Shown here in pieces: positions 26,512 to 34,521 of a stretch of DNA of 42,797 nucleotides (position 1 is the stretch's first letter; every line of letters begins with the position of its first letter). Below the pieces are notes generated by a model, which did no database searches, was not told where the DNA came from, and was given only the letters and a program-made list of their open reading frames with translations. The position numbers and the translations under genes are program-made. The DNA is from Alphaproteobacteria bacterium (lineage in GTDB: Bacteria > Pseudomonadota > Alphaproteobacteria > CACZRW01): the NCBI GenBank assembly GCA_017507765.1, contig JAFWAG010000066.1:1-42797 (forward strand). Direction: 5' to 3'.

Positions 26512-27354
26512 CTATTCATTACTGCTTAAAGAAGCCGCAGCTATCAAAGACGGAACGGACATCAACGGTGCCGGCGGAGCAAAGGAAATCCGCCCCCGTA
26601 TTTGTTGCGGGTTGTCTAAGAACTTTGCCATTGCCAGTATGTTATCGGCGATTTTCTTGGTATTAAGGCCTAACCGCTCCTGATGCTTTTTATACCAAAG
26701 GAAAAAAGGTTCCGCCTTTTTAGGGTGTGAACTTTGCTCAAAACTTATTGCTTGCTGATAATTTTGCATAAATAAAGCGGGTATATAAGTAAAATCAATA
26801 AAGCTTAACTTAATACTTTGGTAAATAGCGTCATAATTATGCTTAGAAAGCATATTTTTAAAATAACTTAATTCTTCATTGCCAATATTTTCCGCTTTTG
26901 TGCTTAATTTTATTTCCCCGATAATCGGTTCGCTGATGTTTATATAAATAAAAGCGTTTTTAGCTTCCTTATTATATTTTACATTTATTTGTAAAGAGAA
27001 GTTTAATTCTTCTGCTCCGGCAATCACAAGGCTTTCTTTGGGGTAATAATAAATATCCTTATACGGAGTATAGTTTTTAAATATAGCAATAATTTTTTCA
27101 CTATCTTGAGGATACGAAGGATTTATTCTTAAATTATTTATGATTAAAGAAAGTTCATTTTCTTGCCTTTGTGCGGTTATTTCTGCTTCCGTTCCCAAAG
27201 GAAGCTTATAAATGACCTCTTTTATTCCCAAGGAAGAAAGAATTACATCTGTTTGCTGTTGTTTATATTTGGAATAAAAATAAGCACTTGCCGCAACAAG
27301 CAAAGCAGTCAACAAAACGCTGCCAAGCCATATTTTTACAGGTATTTTTTTCAT
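26512..27354 (-). CDS. Anchored exported protein of unknown function
   Basis: This 280-residue protein has one N-terminal membrane anchor (about residues 9-28, WLGSVLLTALLVAASAYFY) after a short basic start. It should therefore project into the periplasm. The rest is rich in Asn, Lys, Ile and Tyr and appears to alternate strands and helices (for example ENELSLIINNLRINPSYP and NAFIYINISEPIIGEIKLS). I recognise no domain. The general look recalls DUF945-type exported proteins but that is only a guess. Its ATG overlaps the stop of the upstream gene by four bases, so the pair is probably translated together and works together. Confidence 0.6.
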   Translation of the reverse strand: MKKIPVKIWLGSVLLTALLVAASAYFYSKYKQQQTDVILSSLGIKEVIYKLPLGTEAEITAQRQENELSLIINNLRINPSYPQDSEKIIAIFKNYTPYKDIYYYPKESLVIAGAEELNFSLQINVKYNKEAKNAFIYINISEPIIGEIKLSTKAENIGNEELSYFKNMLSKHNYDAIYQSIKLSFIDFTYIPALFMQNYQQAISFEQSSHPKKAEPFFLWYKKHQERLGLNTKKIADNILAMAKFLDNPQQIRGRISFAPPAPLMSVPSLIAAASLSSNE

Positions 27355-28379
27355 TTATATGGTTTCCAGTCATGGATTTTATATTTTCGTTGGATTAAAG
27401 AAATTATATCGTCAGTTTCTTTGCAAGACTTATCCTCGCATTTAAAAGCGTCTTCAAGTTCAAAAAAAGCGGCAGGTGACTTCTTTTTTATTCCGGCCTT
27501 CATCTTTTCCTTTGGACTTAAAGGCTTAATCAGTCCCGAGCCTATATACCAGCCATTCTGAGTAATGTTTCCATAAATGTCATTCAGCATCATAGGAAAC
27601 GGTTCATCAATCCAGCCTTTAGAGTTTTCCATTTGTTTAATATGAAAAATAAATACAGCCGGCACGGGATTGTTGGCAATTTTTGCCGCTTTCATCATTA
27701 AGAATGGATTGTCCAAGTCCTCCGCATCAAAAAGAAATGCGGCTTTGCGGGAAGGCGGATACGTTTGCAGAGTTTGATAAATCGCGGTTAAAGTTTCCTG
27801 AGAGTTTTCCTGATCTTCTTGGTTTCTTTGGACACGGTTAATCACGTTATCCGGAGAAAAGCTCCACCTTCCGTCCTCGTTTTTTTCTATCTTGGCGGCA
27901 AAAGTTATATTGTCATCGGTTTTTTCGGTAACCGGCAAGTCTACTCCTGCCATGCCAAAAGGTTTTGGCGACGCAAAAAACAAGATTTTGTTTGCCGTAG
28001 GACATAAAGCATCAGCATAATTCTGTACGGAAGTCATCAGGTTTAAAACCGCCTCATTGTCCAGAAAAATAGAGTTCCCTTTACTCATCACATTTATAAT
28101 AAAAGGAAAACAGCCATTCCATTTTCCGGCGGCATCGCTACGCATATAGCTTATAAAGTCCAAGCGTAATTCATTATCTTTATCCAGCAAAAAAGCAATT
28201 GCCCGTCCTTTTTCTCCGGTGGGATAAGAAGCAATCGGCTTTGCCCGCCACTTTTTCTCTTTCGGCAGATTTTGATAATCGTCCGGAAGTTTAACGTCAG
28301 AGCCATAGCTTTCAGCCCGTAAACTGCAAGGATATAGGACTAGCAAAAAAGCAAATAATATGTTAGATAACTTATTCAT
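27351..28379 (-). CDS. Secreted protein of unknown function, coupled to downstream gene
   Basis: This 342-residue protein has a clear signal peptide (about residues 1-22, ending PCSLRA-ES) and no further membrane segment, so it is periplasmic or secreted. The mature part contains IAFLLDKDNELRLDFIS and AAFLFDAEDLDNPFLMM, and it has a few Cys (for example CEDKSC). I recognise no family. The C-terminal part is Lys-rich (KKKSPAAFFELEDAF). The stop overlaps the start of the next exported protein by four bases. Both lie between a glycine-rich surface protein and the DUF2157 operon, a cluster of envelope genes. Confidence 0.6.
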   Translation of the reverse strand: MNKLSNILFAFLLVLYPCSLRAESYGSDVKLPDDYQNLPKEKKWRAKPIASYPTGEKGRAIAFLLDKDNELRLDFISYMRSDAAGKWNGCFPFIINVMSKGNSIFLDNEAVLNLMTSVQNYADALCPTANKILFFASPKPFGMAGVDLPVTEKTDDNITFAAKIEKNEDGRWSFSPDNVINRVQRNQEDQENSQETLTAIYQTLQTYPPSRKAAFLFDAEDLDNPFLMMKAAKIANNPVPAVFIFHIKQMENSKGWIDEPFPMMLNDIYGNITQNGWYIGSGLIKPLSPKEKMKAGIKKKSPAAFFELEDAFKCEDKSCKETDDIISLIQRKYKIHDWKPYK

Positions 28380-28468
28380 AATAGAATATATTTAGCACTA
28401 TATGGTTTTACTTGCCAGTGTTATCATTGCTAAGTATCGGGAAAGGTATTGTAAAACAGGATAGTTAT

Positions 28469-29488
28469 ATGGATAAGTCCGCCAAAAATAATCTGGAGAT
28501 TTTATTGGACCGTCCGGCCTCTCCATCTTTAATTCGCCGTTTGGTTTGGGCGGGAGTAGTTCCTTCAAAAAAGTTTATCGGTGCATTGGTTTTATGCAGG
28601 GATAATTCATTACTTACCCGTTACGGAATGCAGTTTTTGCTTTTTTCGGCGGTCGCCTATGCGGTTGCCGGCTTTGCCTGTTTCCTGTTTGCTAAGTGGG
28701 CGGTAATTCCTTTTGCGGTGAAAATATCTTCGGCATTGTCTTTAATTATGCTTTTTTCCGTCCTTGCTTGGTTCCAAGGCTTAAACACTCGCAGAGGTGT
28801 TGTATATTTATTTATTGCCTGTTTTCTGGTCGGGCCGTTACTCAGCTTTATCGGCAATTATTATCAAACCACGGATTATTCGTGGGGAAGTTTTGCGTTA
28901 TGGGCGATTTTGATTTTGCCGTGGACGATTATCAGCCGGAGTATGCTTCTTTATTCTTTTTGGCTGATTTTGTTTAATGCTGCGGTTCTTTGTTGGGGCT
29001 GTCAAATAGCTTTGCCGAGTTCTTATATCGGCTGGCCGGAGTTTTTCAGTTTGCTTGCCGTTGGTAACGGATTTATTCTGGCCGCAAGGGAAGGGGTAGT
29101 CCATATTTTAAACAATAATTGGCTTAAACCTCAGATAACTCGTCTACTTCCGTTGATAATAGGTCTTTCCTATGCGGTTTACCCTCTTATCGGTTACATT
29201 CTTGGCATCAACGGCAGCAGCCTTATTGACTGTGCTTTAATTTTCTTTTTGCTCGTAACCTTAGCATCTATGTTTTATTTTAGGGTTTTCCCAGATTTCT
29301 GGGCGCTTACCTGTGTACTTTCTTCGGTTTGTGTTTTGTTTTTAGTGTTTTGGCTATATGCCATCGTTATGGCTATACTTCCTTGGTATATTTTATTTGC
29401 GGCGGTTTTGGTCGTTTTTGGATTTTCTTCTTGGCTGATTGTAAAACTTAAAGATGTGATAGAGAGGCGTAAATGCAGTCAGGAATAA
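28469..29488 (+). CDS. DUF2157-type multi-pass membrane protein
   Basis: The chosen start is ATG 28469 (MDKSAKNNLEILLDRP), with AGGA upstream. A TTG at 28412 is in frame but unsupported. The 339-residue protein has a soluble N-terminal region of about 60 residues (SPSLIRRLVWAGVVPSKKF) and then about ten hydrophobic segments. This layout, with a DUF4401 protein and a GDYxxLxY protein directly downstream, is the known DUF2157 gene set. The function of the set has not been established. Overlaps of about 15 bases with the next gene show an operon. Confidence 0.75.
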   Translation: MDKSAKNNLEILLDRPASPSLIRRLVWAGVVPSKKFIGALVLCRDNSLLTRYGMQFLLFSAVAYAVAGFACFLFAKWAVIPFAVKISSALSLIMLFSVLAWFQGLNTRRGVVYLFIACFLVGPLLSFIGNYYQTTDYSWGSFALWAILILPWTIISRSMLLYSFWLILFNAAVLCWGCQIALPSSYIGWPEFFSLLAVGNGFILAAREGVVHILNNNWLKPQITRLLPLIIGLSYAVYPLIGYILGINGSSLIDCALIFFLLVTLASMFYFRVFPDFWALTCVLSSVCVLFLVFWLYAIVMAILPWYILFAAVLVVFGFSSWLIVKLKDVIERRKCSQE

Positions 29489-30516
29489 CGGTACGGTCTT
29501 TACTTTCTTTGTTAAAAATCACCGTTTACAAAGGTGAAAGCGGTAAAAAGTTAGAAGCTTTTTCCTGCCGTACTCAAGTCGTGTCTTGGCCGACCTTAAT
29601 CTTTTTGGCTATCGGAACGTTTTTAGCTGCTATAGCTTTGGGCGTCGGTATTTTAAGTACAATTTCCCATAATTTCCCTTCCGAAGAAGAGGGACGTTTT
29701 ACCGTAGCTTTGACTTCCGGTATCGGCGGATTTCTGATTGTTTTGGGATATTTCCTGTTTATCCGGTTGAAAACGATATTTTTCCGCCCGACTGCATTGT
29801 CTCTTGCTCTTGGCGGAGAGTTCTTGATAGTTATGGGAATTGCTGGAGAAGGTTACTCTCTTATTTGGGGAACGATAGTTGCCTTGGCGCTTTTGGTGCT
29901 TTTATTGCGCCTATTCCCCGATGCTTTGCATCAGATAGGCTCAGCAACTATTTTTTGCGCTATCTTTGTTTTTGCGCTTCGTGAATACATTCCGGAATAC
30001 GCCGAACCGATAAGCACCGTGGTTTTGCTTCCCTTTGCAACACTGTTTTTATTCTATCCTTTACGGAATCTGGATATGCGGCCAATGGCGATGATTTTTA
30101 TCCTTTTCCCGTTGTTGGTTGCTTCCGAAGGTGATTTTGCTGCTCCGGCAGTTACTACCAGAGTAATTTACATGGCGTTTTATGCTTTCCTGTTATATTT
30201 GCTGTGGCCTGCGCTTTCTTTCGTAGGAAAGCGTTTTGCCGTTATCAGCTTTATTCCGGTTTTTATTTTCAGTATGATTACTTCTTCGGGAATTGCCGCA
30301 TCTTTCTTTATTATTTTCGTTGCGTATATGCTTGGTAGCCGCTTGGTGATGAGCGCAGGAATCTTGGCAAATATCCTGTTTACGGTTCTTTTTTATGCCG
30401 GCCTTGATTTAACTCTTTCCGAAAAATCATTGTTGCTTTTTCTGTCGGCTTTTATCCTGATGCTTATGGTTATATGGCTTCAGAAAAAGGAGATTCAAGC
30501 CAATGATGAAAGCTAA
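29473..30516 (+). CDS. DUF4401-type multi-pass membrane protein
   Basis: This 347-residue protein has a short soluble N-terminus and about ten to eleven transmembrane segments with few charged loops (for example LIFLAIGTFLAAIALGVGIL near residue 40). It fits the DUF4401 family, which accompanies DUF2157 and GDYxxLxY proteins. It starts inside the end of the DUF2157 gene (overlap of 16 bases) and its end overlaps the next start by 14 bases, so the three are translationally coupled. No function is known. Confidence 0.75.
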   Translation: MQSGITVRSLLSLLKITVYKGESGKKLEAFSCRTQVVSWPTLIFLAIGTFLAAIALGVGILSTISHNFPSEEEGRFTVALTSGIGGFLIVLGYFLFIRLKTIFFRPTALSLALGGEFLIVMGIAGEGYSLIWGTIVALALLVLLLRLFPDALHQIGSATIFCAIFVFALREYIPEYAEPISTVVLLPFATLFLFYPLRNLDMRPMAMIFILFPLLVASEGDFAAPAVTTRVIYMAFYAFLLYLLWPALSFVGKRFAVISFIPVFIFSMITSSGIAASFFIIFVAYMLGSRLVMSAGILANILFTVLFYAGLDLTLSEKSLLLFLSAFILMLMVIWLQKKEIQANDES

Positions 30517-31024
30517 ACATATTTATTTTTGTGCGTTGGGTTTAATTTTCATTGTTGCTTTGGTTTTGGTTGCCCACCGTCAGTATGTTGTAAATAGCGG
30601 TACCACTATTTTAGTTCCTTTAGGGAGCGGCAAGAACGCCAAAACCATAGACTCGGATTATGTTTATCTGCGCTACAAAAACCTTATTCCGCAAAAGCAA
30701 TTAGAAGCAGAGCAAGGAAAAATCATTGTTTATGTAAACAGTTTCGGCGTAGCTTCTTTTGTAAAAGTTTACCATTCCGGAGACGAGCTAAAATACGGCG
30801 AGCATATTTTGGATTATCATATCTATCGTCCTTTTGGTTTAACTCCGGCAAAGCCCAGAGTATATTTTGCCTCTTATCGTTATCGCTATACGGATAAAGA
30901 CAATCAGTATAATTATCGCAACGCCCGTTACGCAGTTTTAAAAGTAAATGATGACGGTTTTGCTTTACTTAGCGGTCTTGCAGACGCCAACTATAACCTT
31001 ATCAATAAAGACTTTAGGTTTTAA
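30503..31024 (+). CDS. GDYxxLxY-domain membrane-anchored protein
   Basis: This 173-residue protein has one N-terminal membrane segment (about residues 7-24) and a periplasmic domain. The defining motif is near residue 50 as DSDYVYLRYKN, a variant of GDYxxLxY with Ser-Asp before DY. A later stretch, VYFASYRYRYTDKDNQYNYR, is Tyr-rich. Such proteins occur with DUF2157 and DUF4401 membrane proteins, as here, and probably form one complex with them. The function is unknown. Its stop shares the TTAA at 31021-31024 with the stop of the convergent gene. Confidence 0.75.
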   Translation: MMKAKHIYFCALGLIFIVALVLVAHRQYVVNSGTTILVPLGSGKNAKTIDSDYVYLRYKNLIPQKQLEAEQGKIIVYVNSFGVASFVKVYHSGDELKYGEHILDYHIYRPFGLTPAKPRVYFASYRYRYTDKDNQYNYRNARYAVLKVNDDGFALLSGLADANYNLINKDFRF

Positions 31025-31575
31025 GCGTTAACGGCGGACTTTTTCGGCAGCATGTTATTTTCGTTCTGCGGGTTATAGCGCACCAAACCGTCAGGCATAG
31101 CATATCCTTCAATCTTTGCGGACAGCAGAGTTTCAGAGGAAGATTCGGAATCTTTATCGGTAAGTATGGTTATAGCATCAGCCATTTGACTGATTGCTTC
31201 AATAAGAGGCAAGGGATTTCCCATATCATCATAATCAAGTCCGGCACAAGTTACGACCGAACCTTTACCAAGCATACTGCCAATAGTTTGCAAAATATTT
31301 CCTTGATAATGGGCTTTGGTAAAGGCATGAACATTATCAATAAAAATCCAGTCATAAAATGGCAGACTTGCGAACTCTTCTGCGCTTTGCAGGCATAGAG
31401 CAGGGAAGGTTTCCTGATTATGGGAAAGTAGCTGAGATATACCGGAAAGTTCGGTATCATCACTTGGCTTTAACACCAGACATCGTCCGGGAGAGCGTTT
31501 TATTCTGCTGATAAGAGTAGATGTTTTTCCTGAAAATGCGGGACCGATAATAAGTTCAAGAAAACCTGTAACCAT
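31021..31575 (-). CDS. Thymidine kinase-like P-loop protein, probably not a thymidine kinase
   Basis: The 184-residue protein resembles bacterial type II thymidine kinases in its first two-thirds. LELIIGPAFSGKTSTLISRI holds the P-loop (residues 11-18), LKPSDDTELSGISQLLSHN the loop after it, and VVTCAGLDYDD the later strand. The normal Mg-binding and catalytic segment IDEGQFF appears as IDNVHAF (D80, N81). The usual catalytic Glu is thus Asn. The Cys pairs of the zinc ribbon are missing and the C-terminus (STILTDKDSES-like and NNMLPKKSA) is unlike the family. ATP binding looks intact but dThd phosphorylation is doubtful. It is alone on this strand between the GDYxxLxY gene and the outer-membrane protein. 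Confidence 0.7.
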   Translation of the reverse strand: MVTGFLELIIGPAFSGKTSTLISRIKRSPGRCLVLKPSDDTELSGISQLLSHNQETFPALCLQSAEEFASLPFYDWIFIDNVHAFTKAHYQGNILQTIGSMLGKGSVVTCAGLDYDDMGNPLPLIEAISQMADAITILTDKDSESSSETLLSAKIEGYAMPDGLVRYNPQNENNMLPKKSAVNA

Positions 31576-31689
31576 TAACTTTCTATCTCCCTAAAGCAGA
31601 GCTGAAATCTATTTATAAATATACTCTAAATCTTGTTGTTTGTACAGAAAAAATCAGCATCATTTTCTATATATAGTAGAACGGCGCAA

Positions 31690-31722
31690 GGAAAAGCCGG
31701 AGCAAATAACTCCGGCTTTAAA
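31690..31722 (-). terminator. Rho-independent terminator of the outer-membrane protein gene
   Basis: A perfect 10-bp inverted repeat, AAAGCCGGAG (31693-31702) and CTCCGGCTTT (31710-31719), has a 7-base loop. On the minus strand the stem is followed by TTTTCC. It lies about 35 bases downstream of the outer-membrane protein stop. Confidence 0.75.
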
Positions 31723-31754
31723 ATAAAACCATATGTGCGGTTTGTTATCCTAAA

Positions 31755-32330
31755 TTAGAAGGAGTAACGAATACCGGCATAGAATTCATGGTTATAAAGA
31801 TCGGCTTTGTTACCTTCATAGTTATACTTTCCAAGGTTAACATAACGGTATCCTACGTCCATTGCCAAGGATTGGGTAAGGTTATAGGCAGCGCCGACAC
31901 CAAGATTCCAACCAATCTTATTTTTCTTTTTCTTTAAGCCGTTTAACTTTCCTTCGATACGGCTGTATCCAAGGCCGGCATTAACATAAGGCTGTACCGC
32001 CCAAGTAACCGGCAAATCATAGTAAACGTTCACGAACAAAGCCTGAGACTGGAACTTTACCTTTAAATCATCGGCAGCGTGACCGGAAAACTCATCACGG
32101 TAAGTATATTCAAGCTCGGTTCTGATATCTCCTTTCGGCAAGGCGAAAGCAAGACCGCCGGCAACGCTTCCGAACATCTTGGTCTGGTCAACATTTTTAG
32201 CGTTTTTGATATCGGCATTTTCCATAGCGGCGCCAAGTTTAAGTCCTACATACGGACGTACATCGGCAGCACTGGCAGAAAAAGCGACTGAGCAAGCAGC
32301 TCCGGCAAGCAATAAAGTTTTAATATTCAT
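31755..32330 (-). CDS. Outer-membrane beta-barrel protein (OmpA-like/Opa-type)
   Basis: The chosen start (MNIKTLLLAGAACSVAFS) is at 32330, where GGAG lies nine bases upstream. The ORF-wide ATG at 32345 would put that site inside the gene. The 191-residue protein has a signal peptide ending FSASA-AD. The mature part has about eight amphipathic strands (for example VRPYVGLKLGAAM, IRTELEYTYRDEF, VQPYVNAGLGYSRIEG and SLAMDVGYRYVNLGKY) and ends HEFYAGIRYSF, a typical C-terminal Phe signal for BAM insertion. This fits small 8-stranded barrels related to Omp25/OmpW/Opa. It is followed by a strong terminator and transcribed alone. Confidence 0.88.
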   Translation of the reverse strand: MNIKTLLLAGAACSVAFSASAADVRPYVGLKLGAAMENADIKNAKNVDQTKMFGSVAGGLAFALPKGDIRTELEYTYRDEFSGHAADDLKVKFQSQALFVNVYYDLPVTWAVQPYVNAGLGYSRIEGKLNGLKKKKNKIGWNLGVGAAYNLTQSLAMDVGYRYVNLGKYNYEGNKADLYNHEFYAGIRYSF

Positions 32331-32507
32331 AATTTGCAACTCCATAAAAGTTTAAATAATTTACAACATTAACAGAGAAACCCCTATCAAGTAACAAGAA
32401 GCTTAGAAACAAGTTCGGGGTAAGTAAACCTTACATAAAGTATATATTCGTTACATTTCTCTGTTTTGTTGTATTTATGCCACAACCGTGGCAGGAGTTT
32501 TTATTGC

Positions 32508-33245
32508 TTATCCTCTGACTTTGTTTAACAAAGAAGCAGCGGTTATATAATCCATGAAAGTTACTTTAAAATCATTCATGTTATAAATTGCTCCGGATAT
32601 TTTGGTTACACCGGATTCCAGAGCTTTTTTAATGCCGTCATTATCAGAGTTTGCGAACTTATACATATCCATAGCGACATTGAACTGAGCCAACTCATCA
32701 GCGGTTTTAACATCAGCCGGAGCAGATTTTGCTATTTCTTCCACAATGATTGCCATGTTTTCATTTTTCTGCTGACTCGTGCGTTCTTTTGCACAAGCGT
32801 TCATAGCACCGCAGTTAGTATGACCAAGGAACAGGATTAAGGTCGTACTGTGGCTTGCCGGTACGTTCAAGCTTTCCAAAGCAACCGGAGACAATATATT
32901 TCCGGCATTCAAAACGGAAAAAGTATCGTTTAAAGCCAAGCGGGAAAAAATGATGTGCGGAGTAACACGGGAATCACTGCAACCAACTACGGCAACTTTA
33001 GGTTCTTGGTGCAAGGCAGCTTCTTGACTGTTCACCCGCAGATTTGCTTTAAACTCTTTAAAGCGTTTTGCGGCTTCCGGAGAAGGTTCCGGCTTGTCAG
33101 AGAAATATTCGCCAAGGTTTTCTTGAAAAATCTCATTACCAACCGCCAGTTCTTTTTGCATATTTGCGGCTTCCGGAGAAAGCTCCATATATTTTTGCAG
33201 GTTTTTCAAGCCGTCTTCCGTGATTGCAATTTTATTCTCAGTCAT
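32508..33245 (-). CDS. Beta-type carbonic anhydrase
   Basis: Beta-carbonic anhydrases interconvert carbon dioxide and bicarbonate with a zinc ion. The 245-residue protein has the zinc ligands C89 with D91-S-R (VAVVGCSDSRVTPH) and H142-x-x-C145 (LFLGHTNCGAM). NAGNILSPVALESL is close to the family text RNAGNxV. It has an N-terminal helical extension of about 75 residues that is unusual and lacks a signal peptide. It lies two bases after the stop of a membrane protein with a Cys-rich tail, which suggests co-expression. A cytoplasmic location is expected. Confidence 0.92.
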   Translation of the reverse strand: MTENKIAITEDGLKNLQKYMELSPEAANMQKELAVGNEIFQENLGEYFSDKPEPSPEAAKRFKEFKANLRVNSQEAALHQEPKVAVVGCSDSRVTPHIIFSRLALNDTFSVLNAGNILSPVALESLNVPASHSTTLILFLGHTNCGAMNACAKERTSQQKNENMAIIVEEIAKSAPADVKTADELAQFNVAMDMYKFANSDNDGIKKALESGVTKISGAIYNMNDFKVTFMDYITAASLLNKVRG

Positions 33246-33247
33246 TT

Positions 33248-33586
33248 TTATTTTCCTTTACAACAAGGGCAGTATTGCCCGTTTTTACAATAATTTTCAC
33301 ACATTTCTTCTTCGGTTATTCCTGCATCTTGCATTTCTGCTTTTGCATCTTCAATAGCCTTTTCCCGAAGTTTGATTCTGAAATCCCGTATAGCAAGCAA
33401 AACGATACCGGGCAGGATAAAGCAAAAGACTTCTAAAATCCGCATTGGAGAGTATATATAGCCAAGCCTTTCCCATACATCGGCATTCTGCGGAGTATTA
33501 AGATAAATATCTATAGCAGAAATGATATTTGCCAAGATGACAGACAAGATATAAACCCAACCGGCAATTCTTAGAAAGGTATTCAA
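33248..33586 (-). CDS. Small membrane protein with Cys-rich C-terminal tail
   Basis: This 112-residue protein has two hydrophobic segments (about residues 5-25 and 46-65) linked by a charged loop. A charged helix (FRIKLREKAIEDAKAEM) follows and the tail CENYCKNGQYCPCCKGK holds five Cys in the pattern Cx3Cx5CxCC. Such a cluster could bind zinc or iron. No family is recognised. Its stop is two bases before the start of a zinc enzyme (carbonic anhydrase) on the same strand, so a shared role in metal or carbon dioxide handling is possible but speculative. Confidence 0.6.
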   Translation of the reverse strand: MNTFLRIAGWVYILSVILANIISAIDIYLNTPQNADVWERLGYIYSPMRILEVFCFILPGIVLLAIRDFRIKLREKAIEDAKAEMQDAGITEEEMCENYCKNGQYCPCCKGK

Positions 33587-33671
33587 TTTCTTTACCTTTA
33601 ATTCTTTCTTTATTTTCCCGTAAGCATTATGTTGCTAAGACATACGGGTAATTTTTAAATAAGGTATAAAA

Positions 33672-34451
33672 ATGGTCAAGGCTTATTTAACGATAGATGA
33701 TTCGCCTTCTGCTGATTTTATGGGAAAGGTTGAGTTTTTAGCGGCAAAAAAGATTCCGGCGATATTCTTCTGCCGTGGCGATTTACTGGAAAAGCGTTCA
33801 GATGAAGCCATAAAAGCAATCCAAATGGGATTTGTTGCCGGCTCTCATTCTTATTTGCATAAGCGGCACAGTACTTTAAGTATAACGGAAGCTTCCGCCG
33901 CTATCCGGAAAAATGACGAGCTTTTGGATAATATCTATGCCAAAGCCGGCGTACAAAGAAAGTGGAAGTTATTTCGTTTCCCTTACCTTGATAACGGCGC
34001 AGGAAGCTTTCCTTGCGCACCGGAAAACCTTACGGCAGAGGAAAAAAGTTGGCTTACAAAGATAATGAGCGATGTTGTCGGCTCTTGTGTTATGCCGACC
34101 GCTGCACAGCTTGCCCAAAAGTCCGCCCTACAGGAAGTATTGGAAGAACTTGGCTATCAAGGCTTGCCGGATATAACTTCTTCCGCCTATCAAAAAGGCT
34201 TTGGTAAGTTTGATATCAATATTACCTATTGCACCGATGATTGGCATTTGTTGACAAGGCATCAGGCGACTTATCACCAGACCGCCGATGATTTAATTGC
34301 CAAGGTAAAAAGGGAGCTTTTGCTGGCAGAAACTTCTTCCCCGCAAGTTATCCTTGCCCATGATTACGGCGAAAAAGAGCCGGACGAAGCTTTCCGACTT
34401 TTGGTTTCCTTTATGCAGGAATCAGGAGTTGATTTCCTTTCCTTGCCCTAA
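33672..34451 (+). CDS. Polysaccharide deacetylase (NodB-like) family protein
   Basis: The 259-residue protein begins MVKAYLTIDDSPSADF, matching the TFDDGP motif with its metal-binding Asp. GSHSYLHKRHSTL keeps the HxxxH metal ligands seen in NodB domains. KLFRFPYLDNG is the RxPY motif. A later AHDYGEKEPD segment is in the position of the final catalytic His (LAHD). Typical substrates are acetylated glycans such as peptidoglycan or chitin oligomers. There is no signal peptide, so the protein may act in the cytoplasm or be exported differently. AAGG lies upstream of the ATG. Confidence 0.85.
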   Translation: MVKAYLTIDDSPSADFMGKVEFLAAKKIPAIFFCRGDLLEKRSDEAIKAIQMGFVAGSHSYLHKRHSTLSITEASAAIRKNDELLDNIYAKAGVQRKWKLFRFPYLDNGAGSFPCAPENLTAEEKSWLTKIMSDVVGSCVMPTAAQLAQKSALQEVLEELGYQGLPDITSSAYQKGFGKFDINITYCTDDWHLLTRHQATYHQTADDLIAKVKRELLLAETSSPQVILAHDYGEKEPDEAFRLLVSFMQESGVDFLSLP

Positions 34452-34465
34452 GTCTAACCCATAAA

Positions 34466-34505
34466 AATATCCCCTTTCCAGATACAGAAAGGGGATAAGT
34501 TTTTG
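34466..34505. terminator. Bidirectional rho-independent terminator
   Basis: A perfect 10-bp inverted repeat, ATCCCCTTTC (34469-34478) and GAAAGGGGAT (34487-34496), has an 8-base loop. It is followed by AAGTTTTT on the + strand and, on the - strand, by TTTTTAT. It separates the convergent deacetylase and glpX genes. Confidence 0.85.
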
Positions 34506-34521
34506 CTTGTTATCAAAGCGT

